Assembly: GCF_003852235.1 (NCBI RefSeq)
Contig: NZ_CP027732.1
Span: forward strand, 1,116,001-1,180,000
Direction: 5' to 3'
From: Pseudomonas sp. R4-35-07
GTDB taxonomy: Bacteria; Pseudomonadota; Gammaproteobacteria; Pseudomonadales; Pseudomonadaceae
DNA: 64,000 nucleotides
Shown here: positions 37,615 to 47,085 of the stretch, piece by piece
Layout: the number at the start of each line of letters is the position of its first letter
Numbering within the stretch: the stretch's first letter is position 1
Notes under the pieces: generated by a model
Databases searched by the model: none
The model's input: the letters and a program-made list of their open reading frames with translations, nothing else
What the model was told of the DNA's origin: nothing
Translations under genes and position numbers: made by a program

Positions 37615-39072
37615 ATGCACTTAGGAAGATGGCTACACACCAGCGCTCTGCTGATCGGCTTGAGCTTTTTGCTGGGCGGCTGCGCCAGCGTTTCACCTAC
37701 CTCCACCCCCGCGACGCTCGACAAGGTGCTGGCCGACCCGGCGTTGCACGGTGCCACCGTCTCGCTGATGGTGCGCGACGCCCGCAGCGGCAGCACGCTC
37801 TACCAGCACAACCCACGCACGCGGTTGGTGCCGGCTTCCAATCTCAAGCTGCTGACCACCGCGGCGGCGATGGATGTGCTGGGCGTGCAATACCGCTTCG
37901 CCACGCAACTGTTGAGCGATGGTGTCCGCCAGGGCGATCGCCTGACGGGTAATCTGTACCTGCGCGGCCTGGGCGACCCGACCATCCAGTACGCCGACTA
38001 TCAAGCGCTGGCAGCGCAACTGGCCAGCCAGGGCGTTCGCCAGGTGCAGGGCGACCTGGTGTTCGACGATACCTGGTTCGACGCCGAACGCCTGGGCGTC
38101 GATTGGTCTCACGATGATGAAACCACCTACTACGGCGCGCAGATTTCCGCGCTGACGGTGTCGCCCAATGCTGACTTTGACGCAGGCAGCGTATTGGTCA
38201 CCGCCAAGGCGCCGGTGCGGGCCGGTTTGCCGGTGACTGTCGACCTCTACCCGCCCAGCGATTACCTGCAATTAAGCAACCGCGCCGTCAGTGGGCCGGG
38301 CAACAGCTATGGGATCAACCGCCGGCATGGCACCAACCTGTTGCAGCTCAGCGGCACCGTTGCGCCGGGCAGGCAGAGCGAGCAATTGGTCAGCGTGTGG
38401 GAGCCCACGCAGTGGGTGGCCAACCTGTTTGAACAGGCGCTGGCGCAACAGGGCATCAGGGTGCATGGCCGTCGCATCATGGGCGGTGCAAGTCCGGCCA
38501 CGGCGACGTTGCTGGCCGAGCATCGATCGGCGCCCTTGCAGGAATTGATCACGCCGCTGCTCAAGCTCTCCAACAACAACATGTCCGAAGCCTTGCTCAA
38601 AGCCATGGGCCGGCAGACCGCCAATAGCGGCACGGCGGCGGCGGGTGCCGTGGCCGTGGCAGGGTTCCTCAAGCGTCAGGGGTTGGATGTGACGACGCTG
38701 AACCAGGTCGACGGTTCCGGCCTGTCGCGCCGTAACCTGGTGTCGGCGCAAATCCTCACCGACCTGCTGCTGGCTGCGAGCAAGCAACCGTGGTTCAACG
38801 CGTGGTACAACGCACTGCCGATTGCCGGCAATAGTGACCGCATGAGCGGTGGCAGCTTGCGTTATCGCCTGCGCGGCACGCCAGCGCAAAACAATCTGCA
38901 CGGCAAAACCGGCTCGATGAGCGGCGTGTCGTCCTTGAGTGGTTATGTCACCGATGCCCACGGGCGCCGGCTGGCATTTTCCATGGTGACCAATAACTAC
39001 GTGGTTGCCGGCGAGCAGGTCAAGGCCCTGGAAAACCGGGTGGCGGTGGCCCTGTCACGCTGGGATGATTGA
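37615..39072 (+). CDS. dacB: DacB/PBP4-type D-alanyl-D-alanine carboxypeptidase/endopeptidase (lipoprotein)
   Basis: Class C penicillin-binding protein of 485 residues that trims or cleaves peptidoglycan cross-links in the periplasm. Active-site motifs are SxxK S75-N-L-K78 (PASNLKLLTTAAA), SxN in LLKLSNNNMSEALLKAMG and KTG in LHGKTGSMSGVSSLSGY. The N-terminus has a lipobox LLGGC with C23, so it is probably lipid-anchored. It stands alone, convergent with hmgR, with the stop codons 1 base apart. Confidence 0.93.
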   Translation: MHLGRWLHTSALLIGLSFLLGGCASVSPTSTPATLDKVLADPALHGATVSLMVRDARSGSTLYQHNPRTRLVPASNLKLLTTAAAMDVLGVQYRFATQLLSDGVRQGDRLTGNLYLRGLGDPTIQYADYQALAAQLASQGVRQVQGDLVFDDTWFDAERLGVDWSHDDETTYYGAQISALTVSPNADFDAGSVLVTAKAPVRAGLPVTVDLYPPSDYLQLSNRAVSGPGNSYGINRRHGTNLLQLSGTVAPGRQSEQLVSVWEPTQWVANLFEQALAQQGIRVHGRRIMGGASPATATLLAEHRSAPLQELITPLLKLSNNNMSEALLKAMGRQTANSGTAAAGAVAVAGFLKRQGLDVTTLNQVDGSGLSRRNLVSAQILTDLLLAASKQPWFNAWYNALPIAGNSDRMSGGSLRYRLRGTPAQNNLHGKTGSMSGVSSLSGYVTDAHGRRLAFSMVTNNYVVAGEQVKALENRVAVALSRWDD

Positions 39073-39073
39073 C

Positions 39074-39907
39074 TCAGGGCTGATAACCCATGCGCCAACT
39101 CACGGCCCGGGTCGCCGCCAGCAAGCGCTGCGCCGCCGGGCCGTCTTCATCGGCATGGAACAGCGAGGTGGGGCCGACCACGGTCATCACCGCCGCCACT
39201 TGCCCGACCGCGCTGAACACCGGCGCCGACAACGCATCCACCCCCGGCATCAGCAAACCATGCACAAAGTGCAGGCCACGGTGGCGGATCTGCTCGCAGG
39301 TGATGGCGTAGGCCTGGTCATCCGCCAGGGCATGGGCGGTGCCGGCCTGGATTTCGCGATCACGCAACTCCACGGTTTCCCGCGTCGGCAAATAGGCACT
39401 GAACACCAGCCCGGTGGACGAACTGAGCAGCGGCAAGACCGAACCCAGTTGTGTCACCACCGTCACCGCGCGCACTGCCGGCTCGATCTGCACCACGGTC
39501 GCGCCCTGGTTGCCCCAGACCGCCAGGAAGCAGGTTTCATTCAGCTCATCGCGCAGTTCCGCCAGGGGCATCGCACCGACCTTCAACACATCCATGCTGC
39601 CCAGCGCAGCCAAGCCTACGCGCAAGGCTTCGCGCCCCAGGCCGTAATGGTTGGTGGCGGCGTTCTGTTCGGCGAAGCCCGAGGCGATCAGCGCCTGCAG
39701 GTAACGATGGACCTTGCTCGCCGGCATCTGCACATGCTCGGCCAGGCGCGACAGTGAAGTGGCCGGCGACAGTTCGGCCAGGGCCTTGAGGATATCGGTG
39801 CCCACTTCGGCCGAGCGGACTTTCTGTTTACCGGTGTCGCGGGGCTTTTCCATGGGGGTGCGAGAATCCGAGAGATGAGTGGGCGTCTTTATAGCTTGAC
39901 GGTCCAT
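39074..39907 (-). CDS. hmgR: IclR-family regulator of the homogentisate pathway (HmgR-like)
   Basis: IclR-type repressor of about 277 residues. The winged-helix DNA-binding domain (ILKALAELSPATSLSRLAEHVQMPASKVHRYLQALIASGFAEQ) is followed by the IclR effector domain (DELNETCFLAVWGNQGATVVQIE; AVSAPVFSA-like LSAPVFSAVGQ). It is divergent from hmgA with a 66-base gap, the arrangement of P. putida HmgR, which releases DNA on binding homogentisate. The start is uncertain: ATG 39907, TTG 39916 or ATG 39853; none has a good ribosome site. Confidence 0.88.
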   Translation of the reverse strand: MDRQAIKTPTHLSDSRTPMEKPRDTGKQKVRSAEVGTDILKALAELSPATSLSRLAEHVQMPASKVHRYLQALIASGFAEQNAATNHYGLGREALRVGLAALGSMDVLKVGAMPLAELRDELNETCFLAVWGNQGATVVQIEPAVRAVTVVTQLGSVLPLLSSSTGLVFSAYLPTRETVELRDREIQAGTAHALADDQAYAITCEQIRHRGLHFVHGLLMPGVDALSAPVFSAVGQVAAVMTVVGPTSLFHADEDGPAAQRLLAATRAVSWRMGYQP

Positions 39908-39917
39908 GGCGATCAAA

Positions 39918-39942
39918 TTACGTTAAGCGTAACTGGATTACG
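39918..39942. promoter_or_regulatory. Candidate HmgR operator between hmgR and hmgA
   Basis: Inverted half-sites TTACG and CGTAA are spaced by five bases (39918-39932), with a third TTACG at 39938-39942. They overlap the likely promoters of both divergent genes. Confidence 0.6.
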
Positions 39943-39973
39943 ATAAAAACAACTGACCCCCAGAGGATGCTCC

Positions 39974-41257
39974 ATGAACCTCGAATACCTGTCGGGCTTC
40001 GGCAATGAATTCGCCAGCGAAGCCCTGCCCGGCGCGCTGCCCGTCGGCCAGAACTCGCCGCAGAAAGCGCCCTACGGGCTGTATACCGAACTGTTCTCCG
40101 GCACCGCGTTCACTATGGCGCGCAGCGAAGCCCGGCGTACCTGGCTGTACCGCATCCAGCCCTCGGCCAATCACCCGGCCTTCAGCAAATTGGAGCGGCA
40201 GTTGGCCGGCGGACCTCTGGGCGCGGTGACGCCGAACCGGCTGCGCTGGAACCCGCTGGACATTCCAGGCGAGCCGACTGACTTTATCGACGGGCTCGTA
40301 GGCATGGTCGCCAACGCCGGGTCGCAAAAACCGTCAGGCATCAGCATCCACACTTACCGCGCCAACCGCTCGATGGAGCGCGTGTTCTTCAATGCCGACG
40401 GCGAACTGTTGATCGTGCCCGAACAGGGCCGTTTGCGGATCGCCACGGAGCTCGGCGTGTTGGAGGTCGAGCCACTGGAAATTGTGGTACTGCCACGCGG
40501 GCTCAAGTTCCGCGTCGAACTGCTCGACGCCCAAGCGCGTGGCTACGTCGCCGAAAACCATGGCGCACCGTTGCGCCTGCCGGACCTGGGCCCTATCGGC
40601 AGCAATGGCCTGGCCAATCCGCGCGACTTCCTCAGCCCGGTCGCCCACTACGAAGACCTCAAGCAGCCGACCACGCTGGTGCAGAAATTCCTCGGCGAAC
40701 TCTGGGCCTGCGAGCTCGACCATTCGCCGCTGAACGTGGTCGCCTGGCACGGCAATAACGTGCCGTACAAATACGACCTGCGTCGCTTCAATACCCTCGG
40801 CACGGTGAGTTTCGATCACCCGGACCCGTCGATCTTCACCGTATTGACCTCGCCCACCAGCGTGCATGGGCTGGCCAACCTCGACTTCGTGATCTTCCCG
40901 CCGCGCTGGATGGTGGCCGAGAACACCTTCCGCCCGCCGTGGTTCCACCGCAACCTGATGAACGAATACATGGGCCTGATCCAGGGCGCCTACGACGCCA
41001 AGGCCGAGGGCTTCCTGCCCGGCGGCGCGTCGCTGCACAGCTGTATGAGCGCCCATGGCCCGGACGGCGAGACCTGTACCAAGGCGATCAATGCCGAGCT
41101 GGCGCCGCACAAGATCGATAACACCATGGCATTCATGTTCGAAACCAGCCAGGTGCTGCGCCCCACCCAGTTCGCCCTGGAATGCCCGCAACTGCAACCC
41201 GCTTATGACGCGTGCTGGGCTTCGCTGCCAGCCACCTTCAACCCGAATCGGAGATAA
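39974..41257 (+). CDS. hmgA: Homogentisate 1,2-dioxygenase
   Basis: Fe(II) ring-cleaving dioxygenase turning homogentisate into maleylacetoacetate in tyrosine/phenylalanine breakdown. It has 427 residues, the normal length. Characteristic segments are [59 protein letters not shown] and the metal-ligand region [16 protein letters not shown] with [13 protein letters not shown] lies before the start. It is the first gene of hmgA-fahA-maiA. Confidence 0.97.
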   Translation: MNLEYLSGFGNEFASEALPGALPVGQNSPQKAPYGLYTELFSGTAFTMARSEARRTWLYRIQPSANHPAFSKLERQLAGGPLGAVTPNRLRWNPLDIPGEPTDFIDGLVGMVANAGSQKPSGISIHTYRANRSMERVFFNADGELLIVPEQGRLRIATELGVLEVEPLEIVVLPRGLKFRVELLDAQARGYVAENHGAPLRLPDLGPIGSNGLANPRDFLSPVAHYEDLKQPTTLVQKFLGELWACELDHSPLNVVAWHGNNVPYKYDLRRFNTLGTVSFDHPDPSIFTVLTSPTSVHGLANLDFVIFPPRWMVAENTFRPPWFHRNLMNEYMGLIQGAYDAKAEGFLPGGASLHSCMSAHGPDGETCTKAINAELAPHKIDNTMAFMFETSQVLRPTQFALECPQLQPAYDACWASLPATFNPNRR

Positions 41258-41260
41258 CCC

Positions 41261-42547
41261 ATGACTCAACCCACACAGACCCGCAGCTGGGTCGCCTGCG
41301 CCAACGGTCACGCGGATTTCCCCCTGCAGAACCTGCCGCTGGGGGTGTTCAGCATCAATGGCTCGGCGCCGCGCAGTGGCGTGGCGATTGGCGACGCGAT
41401 CCTCGACCTGCACGCCGCCCTGGATGAATTTGACGGTGAAGCGCGGCGTGCGGTTGAGGCGACTGCAGGCGGCCAGTTGAACGCCTTTTTCGAACTCGGC
41501 CGCGGCCCACGCGTAGCCTTGCGCGAGCGCCTGCTGGAACTGCTCGCCGAAGGCAGCAAGCTGCAAACCCGCGAGGCGCAGGTGTTGCACCGTGCTGCCG
41601 ATTGCCAGATGCACCTGCCGGCCAAAATCAATGATTACACCGACTTCTATGTTGGCATCGAACACGCGCAGAACGTCGGCAAACTATTTCGTCCCGACAA
41701 CCCGCTGTTGCCCAACTACAAGTACGTGCCTATTGGCTATCACGGCCGTGCCTCGACCATTCGTCCCTCGGGTACGGATGTGCGCCGCCCCAAGGGCCAG
41801 ACACTGCCGGCCGGCCAGGCCGAGCCCACCTTCGGCCCCTGCGCCCGCCTGGACTATGAACTGGAACTGGGCATCTGGATCGGCCAGGGCAATGCCATGG
41901 GTGACGCGATTGCCATCGGCGATGCGGCCGAACATATCGCCGGTTTCTGCCTGCTCAACGACTGGTCGGCACGCGATATCCAAGCCTGGGAATACCAGCC
42001 GCTCGGGCCGTTCCTGTCCAAGAGCTTCATCACCAGCATCTCGCCCTGGGTAGTCACGGCCGAAGCGTTGGAGCCGTTCCGCAAGGCGCAACCGCCGCGA
42101 CCCGAAGGCGATCCGCAGCCGTTGCCCTACCTGCTGGACGCTCGCGATCAAAAGGCGGGCGCCTTCGATATCGAACTGGAAGTGCTGCTGACCACCGCTT
42201 CGATGCGTGAACAGAACCTGCCGGCCCATCGCCTGACCCTGAGCAACACCGAACATATGTACTGGACCGTGGCGCAAATGGTTGCGCACCACAGCGTCAA
42301 CGGTTGCCAGTTGCAAGCCGGTGACCTGTTTGGTTCGGGCACGTTGTCGGGGCCGCAGCCGGGGCAGTTCGGCAGCCTGCTGGAGATCACCGAAGGCGGC
42401 AAAAAACCGATTGAACTGGCCTCCGGCGAGGTGCGCAAATTTCTCGAAGACGGCGATGAAATCATCCTGCGTGCGCGCTGCAACCGCGAAGGCTTTGCCT
42501 CCATCGGTTTCGGCGAATGCCGTGGCACTGTGGTCGGCGCACGCTGA
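41261..42547 (+). CDS. fahA: Fumarylacetoacetase
   Basis: Hydrolyses fumarylacetoacetate to fumarate and acetoacetate, the last step of the pathway. It has 428 residues. Typical motifs are DFYVGIEHAQNVGKLFRP (catalytic His), the metal-binding region RLDYELELGIWIG, FCLLNDWSARDIQAWEYQPLGPFLSKSF and the closing LFGSGTLSGPQPGQFGSLLE. It starts 3 bases after hmgA ends and is followed by maiA 11 bases later. Confidence 0.96.
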   Translation: MTQPTQTRSWVACANGHADFPLQNLPLGVFSINGSAPRSGVAIGDAILDLHAALDEFDGEARRAVEATAGGQLNAFFELGRGPRVALRERLLELLAEGSKLQTREAQVLHRAADCQMHLPAKINDYTDFYVGIEHAQNVGKLFRPDNPLLPNYKYVPIGYHGRASTIRPSGTDVRRPKGQTLPAGQAEPTFGPCARLDYELELGIWIGQGNAMGDAIAIGDAAEHIAGFCLLNDWSARDIQAWEYQPLGPFLSKSFITSISPWVVTAEALEPFRKAQPPRPEGDPQPLPYLLDARDQKAGAFDIELEVLLTTASMREQNLPAHRLTLSNTEHMYWTVAQMVAHHSVNGCQLQAGDLFGSGTLSGPQPGQFGSLLEITEGGKKPIELASGEVRKFLEDGDEIILRARCNREGFASIGFGECRGTVVGAR

Positions 42548-42558
42548 GGGGCAGGGCT

Positions 42559-43191
42559 ATGGAACTCTATACGTACTATCGTTCTACCGCGTCCTACCGG
42601 GTGCGCATCGCCCTGGCGCTCAAGGGCCTGGATTTCACGGCGGTGCCGGTCAACCTGCTGGTGCCAGCAGGCGGAGCCAATCACCAGCCCGAGTACCTGG
42701 CGATCAACCCGCAAGGGCGTGTGCCGGCCTTGCGCAGCGACGGTGAACTGTTGATTCAGTCCCAGGCGATCGTCGAATACCTGGAGGAACGTTATCCCCA
42801 GGTACCGCTGCTCTCCAAAGACCTGGCGGCGCGTGCCCACGAACGCGCCGTGGCATCGATCATCGCGTGTGATATCCACCCGTTGCACAACTCCAGCACC
42901 CAGAACCTGCTGCGCCAGTGGGGCCATGATGAGGCGCAATTGCTCGAGTGGATCGCGCATTGGATCAGCCAGGGTCTCGGTGCGGTGGAGCAGTTGATTG
43001 GCGATCACGGGTTCTGCTTTGGCGAGCAGCCGGGCATGGCCGATGCATTCCTGATTCCGCAGCTGTATGCAGCCGAGCGTTTCAAGGTGCCGTTGGCGGC
43101 CTACCCGCGTATCGGCAGGGTCGCGGCACTGGCGGCGCAGCATCCGGCGTTCATACAGGCGCACCCTGCCAATCAACCCGATACCCCCTGA
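42559..43191 (+). CDS. maiA: Maleylacetoacetate isomerase (zeta-class GST)
   Basis: Glutathione-dependent isomerase converting maleylacetoacetate to fumarylacetoacetate. It has 210 residues. The zeta-GST N-terminal signature YTYYRSTASYRVRIALALKGL carries the catalytic Ser. INPQGRVPALRSDGELLIQSQAIVEYLEE is the glutathione-binding part and FCFGEQPGMADAFLIPQLYAAERF the C-terminal domain. It ends the hmgA-fahA-maiA operon; a REPIN follows. Confidence 0.96.
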   Translation: MELYTYYRSTASYRVRIALALKGLDFTAVPVNLLVPAGGANHQPEYLAINPQGRVPALRSDGELLIQSQAIVEYLEERYPQVPLLSKDLAARAHERAVASIIACDIHPLHNSSTQNLLRQWGHDEAQLLEWIAHWISQGLGAVEQLIGDHGFCFGEQPGMADAFLIPQLYAAERFKVPLAAYPRIGRVAALAAQHPAFIQAHPANQPDTP

Positions 43192-43203
43192 AACACGCAA
43201 ATC

Positions 43204-43297
43204 AATGTGGGAGGGGGCTTGCTCCCGATAGCGGTGTGTCAGCTATGAATATGTCGACTGACACACCGCCATCGGGAGCAAGCCCCCTCCCGCAGTT
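43204..43297. repeat. REPIN (inverted REP pair)
   Basis: CAATGTGGGAGGGGGCTTGC and a near-perfect reverse complement enclose about 55 bases, directly after maiA and before the MFS gene. The inner bases gtgtgtca / tgacacac also pair. Confidence 0.9.
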
Positions 43298-43341
43298 TTT
43301 GATCAGCGCCAGCCAATAAAAATAATGAAAGGTACCTTGCG

Positions 43342-44703
43342 ATGCACAATCAGCTTGCCAGCTTTCGCGCGGCACTCGACGCCCGTCCGGTGTCGCGCTA
43401 TCAGTGGTTGATTCTCCTGCTACTGGCATTGCTACTGGTAACCGATGGCTACGACGCCCAGGTGCTCGGCTATGTCGTGCCGGCATTGGCCAAGGACTGG
43501 GGCCTGGAAAAAGCCGCGTTCGGCCCGGTGTTCAGCGCCAACCTGCTCGGCCTCACAGTGGGCTCGCTGCTGGTGACGCCACTGGCGGACCGGTTCGGTG
43601 TGCGGCGCATTCTGCTGGGCTGTGTGCTGATCTACGCCAGCCTCACGGTATTGATGGTGTTCGCCAACTCCCTGACCACGCTGATGGCCGCACGCTTTAT
43701 CTGCGGCATCGGCATGGGCGGCGCGATGCCCAGCGCCATGGCCTTGATGTCGGAATATTCGCCGCCACGCATGCGCACCCTGATGGTGACCCTGGCAGCC
43801 TGTGGCTTCTCATTCGGCGGCGCGGCGGGTGGGTTTGTGGCGGCGGGGTTTATCGATGGCTTTGGTTGGCAAGCGGTGTTCCTGGCGGGCGGTGTTACGC
43901 CGCTGCTGTTGTTTCCGTTCCTGGTGTGGCGGTTGCCCGAATCCCTGCCGCGCCTGCTGCGCGATGCGCCGCCCTATGCGCGCTTGCACAAGGTCACGGC
44001 ACGCATGTTGCCCGATTGGCGGGCGCCCCTGGCGAGCGAGGCGCAGAATCGCCAGGAGCAGGGCAGCCGGTTGACCGTGGTGGAGCTGTTCCGTAACGGC
44101 TACGCGCGCCCCACGGTGCTGATTTGGGCGACCTTTTTCGTCAGCCTGATCCTGCTGTATTTCATGATCAGCTGGCTGCCGTCGCTGTTGCTCGAAAGCG
44201 GGCTGGCGCTGAACCAGGCCAACCTGGTGACCTCGATGTTCCTGTTTGCCGGCACATTGGGCGCCATCGGCATGGCCTGGTTCGCCGATCGGCTGAAAAG
44301 CAAAGTGCGCCTGTTGTCCGCTGTGCTGGCAGCGGCGGCGGTGTGCACGGTGCTGCTGGGCCTGAATCATGACAATCCGCGTTACCTGGTGGCGTGCGTG
44401 TTTGCCGCCGGGTTCTGCATCATCGGCGGGCAACTGACCCTCAATGCGTTCGCCAGTAATTTCTACCCGGCGCACGTGCGCGCCACCGGTACGGGCTGGG
44501 CATTGGGGGTGGGGCGATTCGGCTCGATCCTGGGGCCGTTGTTCGGCAGCCTGCTGCTGGCGATGCATATTCCGGTGCAGCAGATTTTCTTCTTCTGTGC
44601 GATTCCAGCGGTGATTGCGGCGCTGTTGATTATTCAGGTGCGGTCGCCAGGCACGAGCGAAGCCATGAAGCCGTCGCCGGGCGACCTGCTCAAGGCGCCC
44701 TAA
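43342..44703 (+). CDS. MFS transporter, aromatic acid:H+ symporter (AAHS) family
   Basis: Inner-membrane carrier of 453 residues with 12 transmembrane segments. AAHS-type signatures are LLVTDGYDAQVLGYVVPAL in helix 1 (acidic D in TDGYD), LADRFGVRRILLG in the 2-3 loop and GIGMGGAMPSAMALMSEY in helix 4. It follows the homogentisate operon on the same strand, so it may import an aromatic acid that feeds it, but a REPIN and 150 bases separate them. The substrate is not determined. Confidence 0.9.
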   Translation: MHNQLASFRAALDARPVSRYQWLILLLLALLLVTDGYDAQVLGYVVPALAKDWGLEKAAFGPVFSANLLGLTVGSLLVTPLADRFGVRRILLGCVLIYASLTVLMVFANSLTTLMAARFICGIGMGGAMPSAMALMSEYSPPRMRTLMVTLAACGFSFGGAAGGFVAAGFIDGFGWQAVFLAGGVTPLLLFPFLVWRLPESLPRLLRDAPPYARLHKVTARMLPDWRAPLASEAQNRQEQGSRLTVVELFRNGYARPTVLIWATFFVSLILLYFMISWLPSLLLESGLALNQANLVTSMFLFAGTLGAIGMAWFADRLKSKVRLLSAVLAAAAVCTVLLGLNHDNPRYLVACVFAAGFCIIGGQLTLNAFASNFYPAHVRATGTGWALGVGRFGSILGPLFGSLLLAMHIPVQQIFFFCAIPAVIAALLIIQVRSPGTSEAMKPSPGDLLKAP

Positions 44704-45503
44704 TGCACCACGGAATTGGGCGGCAGATGCCCCAGCCGCTCGGTCAGGCGCAGGCGCTGGATAGGGTCTTCGCTGAGCATCAACGCGTGTTCCAGGTCAA
44801 AGCGTTCGGCGCTCGGGCAGTCCAGGCGCTGATACAGGCTGGCCCGCGCCAGGTAGTCGGCGGCGCTGGCATTGCCCAGCTCGAGCACACGCTCGGCATC
44901 GACCAGGGCGGCCAGTGGTTCGTCGTTGGCGAGGTACAGCTGGCGCAGGTTACGTGACAGCCGTTGCAGGATCGCGCGCGGGTCGGCGCTGTGCAGGTGC
45001 TCGGCTTGTAGTTTGAGATTGGCTCCGTACTGGCGGTGCAGCAGTTCGCGACAGTCGTTGGGGTACAGCCGCCGACCGCCGCAGGGGTCCAGCAGGTGAT
45101 CGGCGCCGGGTACTCGCAGCAGGAAGTGGCCGGGGAAATTCACCCCGACCAGGGGAATCTCCAGGCGCCGCGCCAGCTCCAGCGCGATCAGGCCCAGGGC
45201 CAGGGGTTGTCCGCGCTTACGTTGCAACACCTTGTCCAGCAGCGCGGCGGCGGGGCACAGCGGGGTGAAGTCATCCTGGGCAAAGCCCAGGTCGTTCATG
45301 CAGCGCAGCAGCGGCTGGCCCAGTTCATCGGCCGGCAACGTGGGCATGCCCAGGCTGACCTGTTGTTGCAGCAGGCCGAACGCCTGCAGGATCAGTTGTG
45401 GCTGTACGCCAGCATCATGCTCGGCAGCAATCCACAGCGCGGCTTCGAACAGCGCAGGGGGTGAACGGTCCAGGCAGGCGAAAAAGGCTGTGCGGGGATT
45501 CAT
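44700..45503 (-). CDS. SirB1-family protein (transglutaminase-like fold with TPR tail)
   Basis: A 267-residue member of the SirB1/UPF0162 group. The N-terminal half has LLDKVLQRKRGQPLALGLIALELARRLEIPLVGVNFPGHFLLRV, the transglutaminase-like core; the Cys that is catalytic in true transglutaminases is not evident. The C-terminus has TPR-like helices (DEPLAALVDAERVLELGNASAADYLARASLYQRL). The precise function is unknown. It converges on the MFS gene with overlapping stops. Confidence 0.9.
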   Translation of the reverse strand: MNPRTAFFACLDRSPPALFEAALWIAAEHDAGVQPQLILQAFGLLQQQVSLGMPTLPADELGQPLLRCMNDLGFAQDDFTPLCPAAALLDKVLQRKRGQPLALGLIALELARRLEIPLVGVNFPGHFLLRVPGADHLLDPCGGRRLYPNDCRELLHRQYGANLKLQAEHLHSADPRAILQRLSRNLRQLYLANDEPLAALVDAERVLELGNASAADYLARASLYQRLDCPSAERFDLEHALMLSEDPIQRLRLTERLGHLPPNSVVH

Positions 45504-45691
45504 TGCATTCTCCGGCGGATGCCCTCGTTTTAGCCTTGCTGCGAATTTTCGTCCAGCATCTTAAGTAAATATCCCACGCTCTTATGCCGCGGGTCCCACG
45601 AAACGGGGACGCTTATTCCAGTGCAATCGAGCAGTTTGCTGTTGTCAGCCTATACTTGGGCCACTACCAGAAGTGATTCGGGAGCACGACG

Positions 45692-46711
45692 ATGTTTGCG
45701 CTCATGCACAGCACCCGCCTGGAATCGCTGCACCTGAGCGTCGACCCGGTGAGCGGGCTGAAGGCGATCATCGCCATTCATAACAGTCGCTTGGGCCCGG
45801 CCTTGGGCGGCTGCCGCTATCTTGCCTACCCCGATGATGAAAGTGCCATGGCGGATGCCGCACGCCTGGCTCAAGGCATGAGCTACAAGGCCGCTTTGGC
45901 GGGCTTGTCGGTGGGCGGCGGCACGGCGGTGATCCTGCGCCCCGCCCATGTGGAGAGCCGCGCCAGCCTGTTCGAAGCCTTCGGTCGCTGCGTGGAACAA
46001 CTCAGCGGGCGCTACATTACCGCCATCGACAGCGGCACCTCGGTCGCCGACATGGATTGCATCGCCCAACACACCCGGTTCGTCACCAGCACCACGGCCG
46101 CCGGCGACCCTGCACCGCATGCGGCCATGGGGGTGTTCACCGGCATCCGCGCCACCGCCATGGCCCGCCTGGGCAGCGACAACCTCGAAGGCCTGCGCGT
46201 GGCGGTGCAGGGCCTGGGCAATGTCGGTTACGCCCTGGCCGAACAACTGCACGCGGCGGGCGCCGAACTGCTGGTCAGCGACATCGACCACGGCAAGGTG
46301 CAACTGGCCATGGAGCAATTGGGTGCCCACCCCATCGCCAACGACGCTTTGCTCAGCACGCCCTGCGACATCCTCGCGCCTTGCGGCCTGGGTGCGGTGT
46401 TCAATCGCCAGAGCGTCGGCCAACTGCGCTGCGCCGCTGTGGCCGGCTCCGCCAGCGCGCAGTTGACCAACCTGCAAGTGGCCGACCAACTGGAAGGGCG
46501 CGGCATCCTCTACGCCCCGGACTACGTAATCAATTCCGGCGGCCTGATCTACGTCGCGCTCAAACACAGCGGCGCCGAGCTGGCGAGCATCACCGCGCAC
46601 CTGTCCAACATCGGCAAGCGCCTGACCGAAGTCTACGCCCATGCCCAAGCCGAAAAACGCTCCCCGGCACGGGTCGCGGACGAACTCGCCGAGCGCCTGC
46701 TGTACCAATGA
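45692..46711 (+). CDS. Leu/Phe/Val dehydrogenase family protein with K-to-T change in the catalytic motif
   Basis: A 339-residue homologue of leucine dehydrogenase, which oxidatively deaminates branched-chain amino acids with NAD. The dimerisation/substrate half has LGPALGGCRYL and GMSYKAALAGL (K66, the substrate-binding lysine). The NAD domain has VAVQGLGNVGYALAEQL. In active family members the motif GGGK supplies the catalytic lysine 12 residues after the first. Here it reads GGGT (T78, codon ACG at 45923-45925), one base from AAG. The enzyme may be inactive or altered, or this may be a sequencing error. The gene stands alone. Confidence 0.9.
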   Translation: MFALMHSTRLESLHLSVDPVSGLKAIIAIHNSRLGPALGGCRYLAYPDDESAMADAARLAQGMSYKAALAGLSVGGGTAVILRPAHVESRASLFEAFGRCVEQLSGRYITAIDSGTSVADMDCIAQHTRFVTSTTAAGDPAPHAAMGVFTGIRATAMARLGSDNLEGLRVAVQGLGNVGYALAEQLHAAGAELLVSDIDHGKVQLAMEQLGAHPIANDALLSTPCDILAPCGLGAVFNRQSVGQLRCAAVAGSASAQLTNLQVADQLEGRGILYAPDYVINSGGLIYVALKHSGAELASITAHLSNIGKRLTEVYAHAQAEKRSPARVADELAERLLYQ

Positions 46712-46724
46712 CCAGGCATTAAAA

Positions 46725-46751
46725 AGGCCCTGAATCCATGATTCAGGGCCT
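46725..46751 (-). terminator. Terminator of yebG
   Basis: An 11-base perfect stem (AGGCCCTGAAT / ATTCAGGGCCT) with a 5-base loop. On the minus strand it is followed by TTTTT, so it ends yebG. It may also slow plus-strand transcripts from the dehydrogenase gene. Confidence 0.85.
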
Positions 46752-46765
46752 GTTCAATTCGGGCT

Positions 46766-47026
46766 TTATTCCGCCGCCGCGTTCAGCAACTCGGACAACG
46801 CGTCCGGTTGGCTCTTGAACGCCTTGGCAAATACATCGCGGTTCTTCGCCATGTAGATCCCGGCTTCCTCCACCTGCTGCTCGCTCAAAGACGGCACGGC
46901 TTTTTGCAACACTTCTGCCAGCAACTCAGCGAGTTCAAGCATCTTGTCATGACGGTCAGCTTCGGCTTTATCCATGAACAAACGCTCCAGATCTCGGCTG
47001 CTGCGGTATACCACTTCGACGGCCAT
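46766..47026 (-). CDS. yebG: YebG, SOS-induced small protein
   Basis: An 86-residue protein of the YebG family, DNA-damage-inducible in E. coli under LexA control. MAVEVVYRSSRDLERLFMDKAEADRHDKMLELAELL is the typical N-terminus; the rest is helical (LSEQQVEEAGIYMAKNRDVFAKAF). A near-consensus LexA box lies 44 bases before the start, which supports the identification independently. It has no operon partner. Confidence 0.94.
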   Translation of the reverse strand: MAVEVVYRSSRDLERLFMDKAEADRHDKMLELAELLAEVLQKAVPSLSEQQVEEAGIYMAKNRDVFAKAFKSQPDALSELLNAAAE

Positions 47027-47069
47027 TCACCACCTCACATGCCTTCACGATAGTTGTCTTTTGCGACTA

Positions 47070-47085
47070 CTGTATTTATATACAG
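47070..47085. promoter_or_regulatory. LexA (SOS) box of yebG
   Basis: CTGTATTTATATACAG differs from the LexA consensus CTGTATATATATACAG at one inner position. It lies 44 bases before the yebG start codon. Confidence 0.92.

Noticed and set aside
41684..43200. Minus-strand frames opposite fahA and maiA
   Set aside because: Shadows of well-supported pathway genes.
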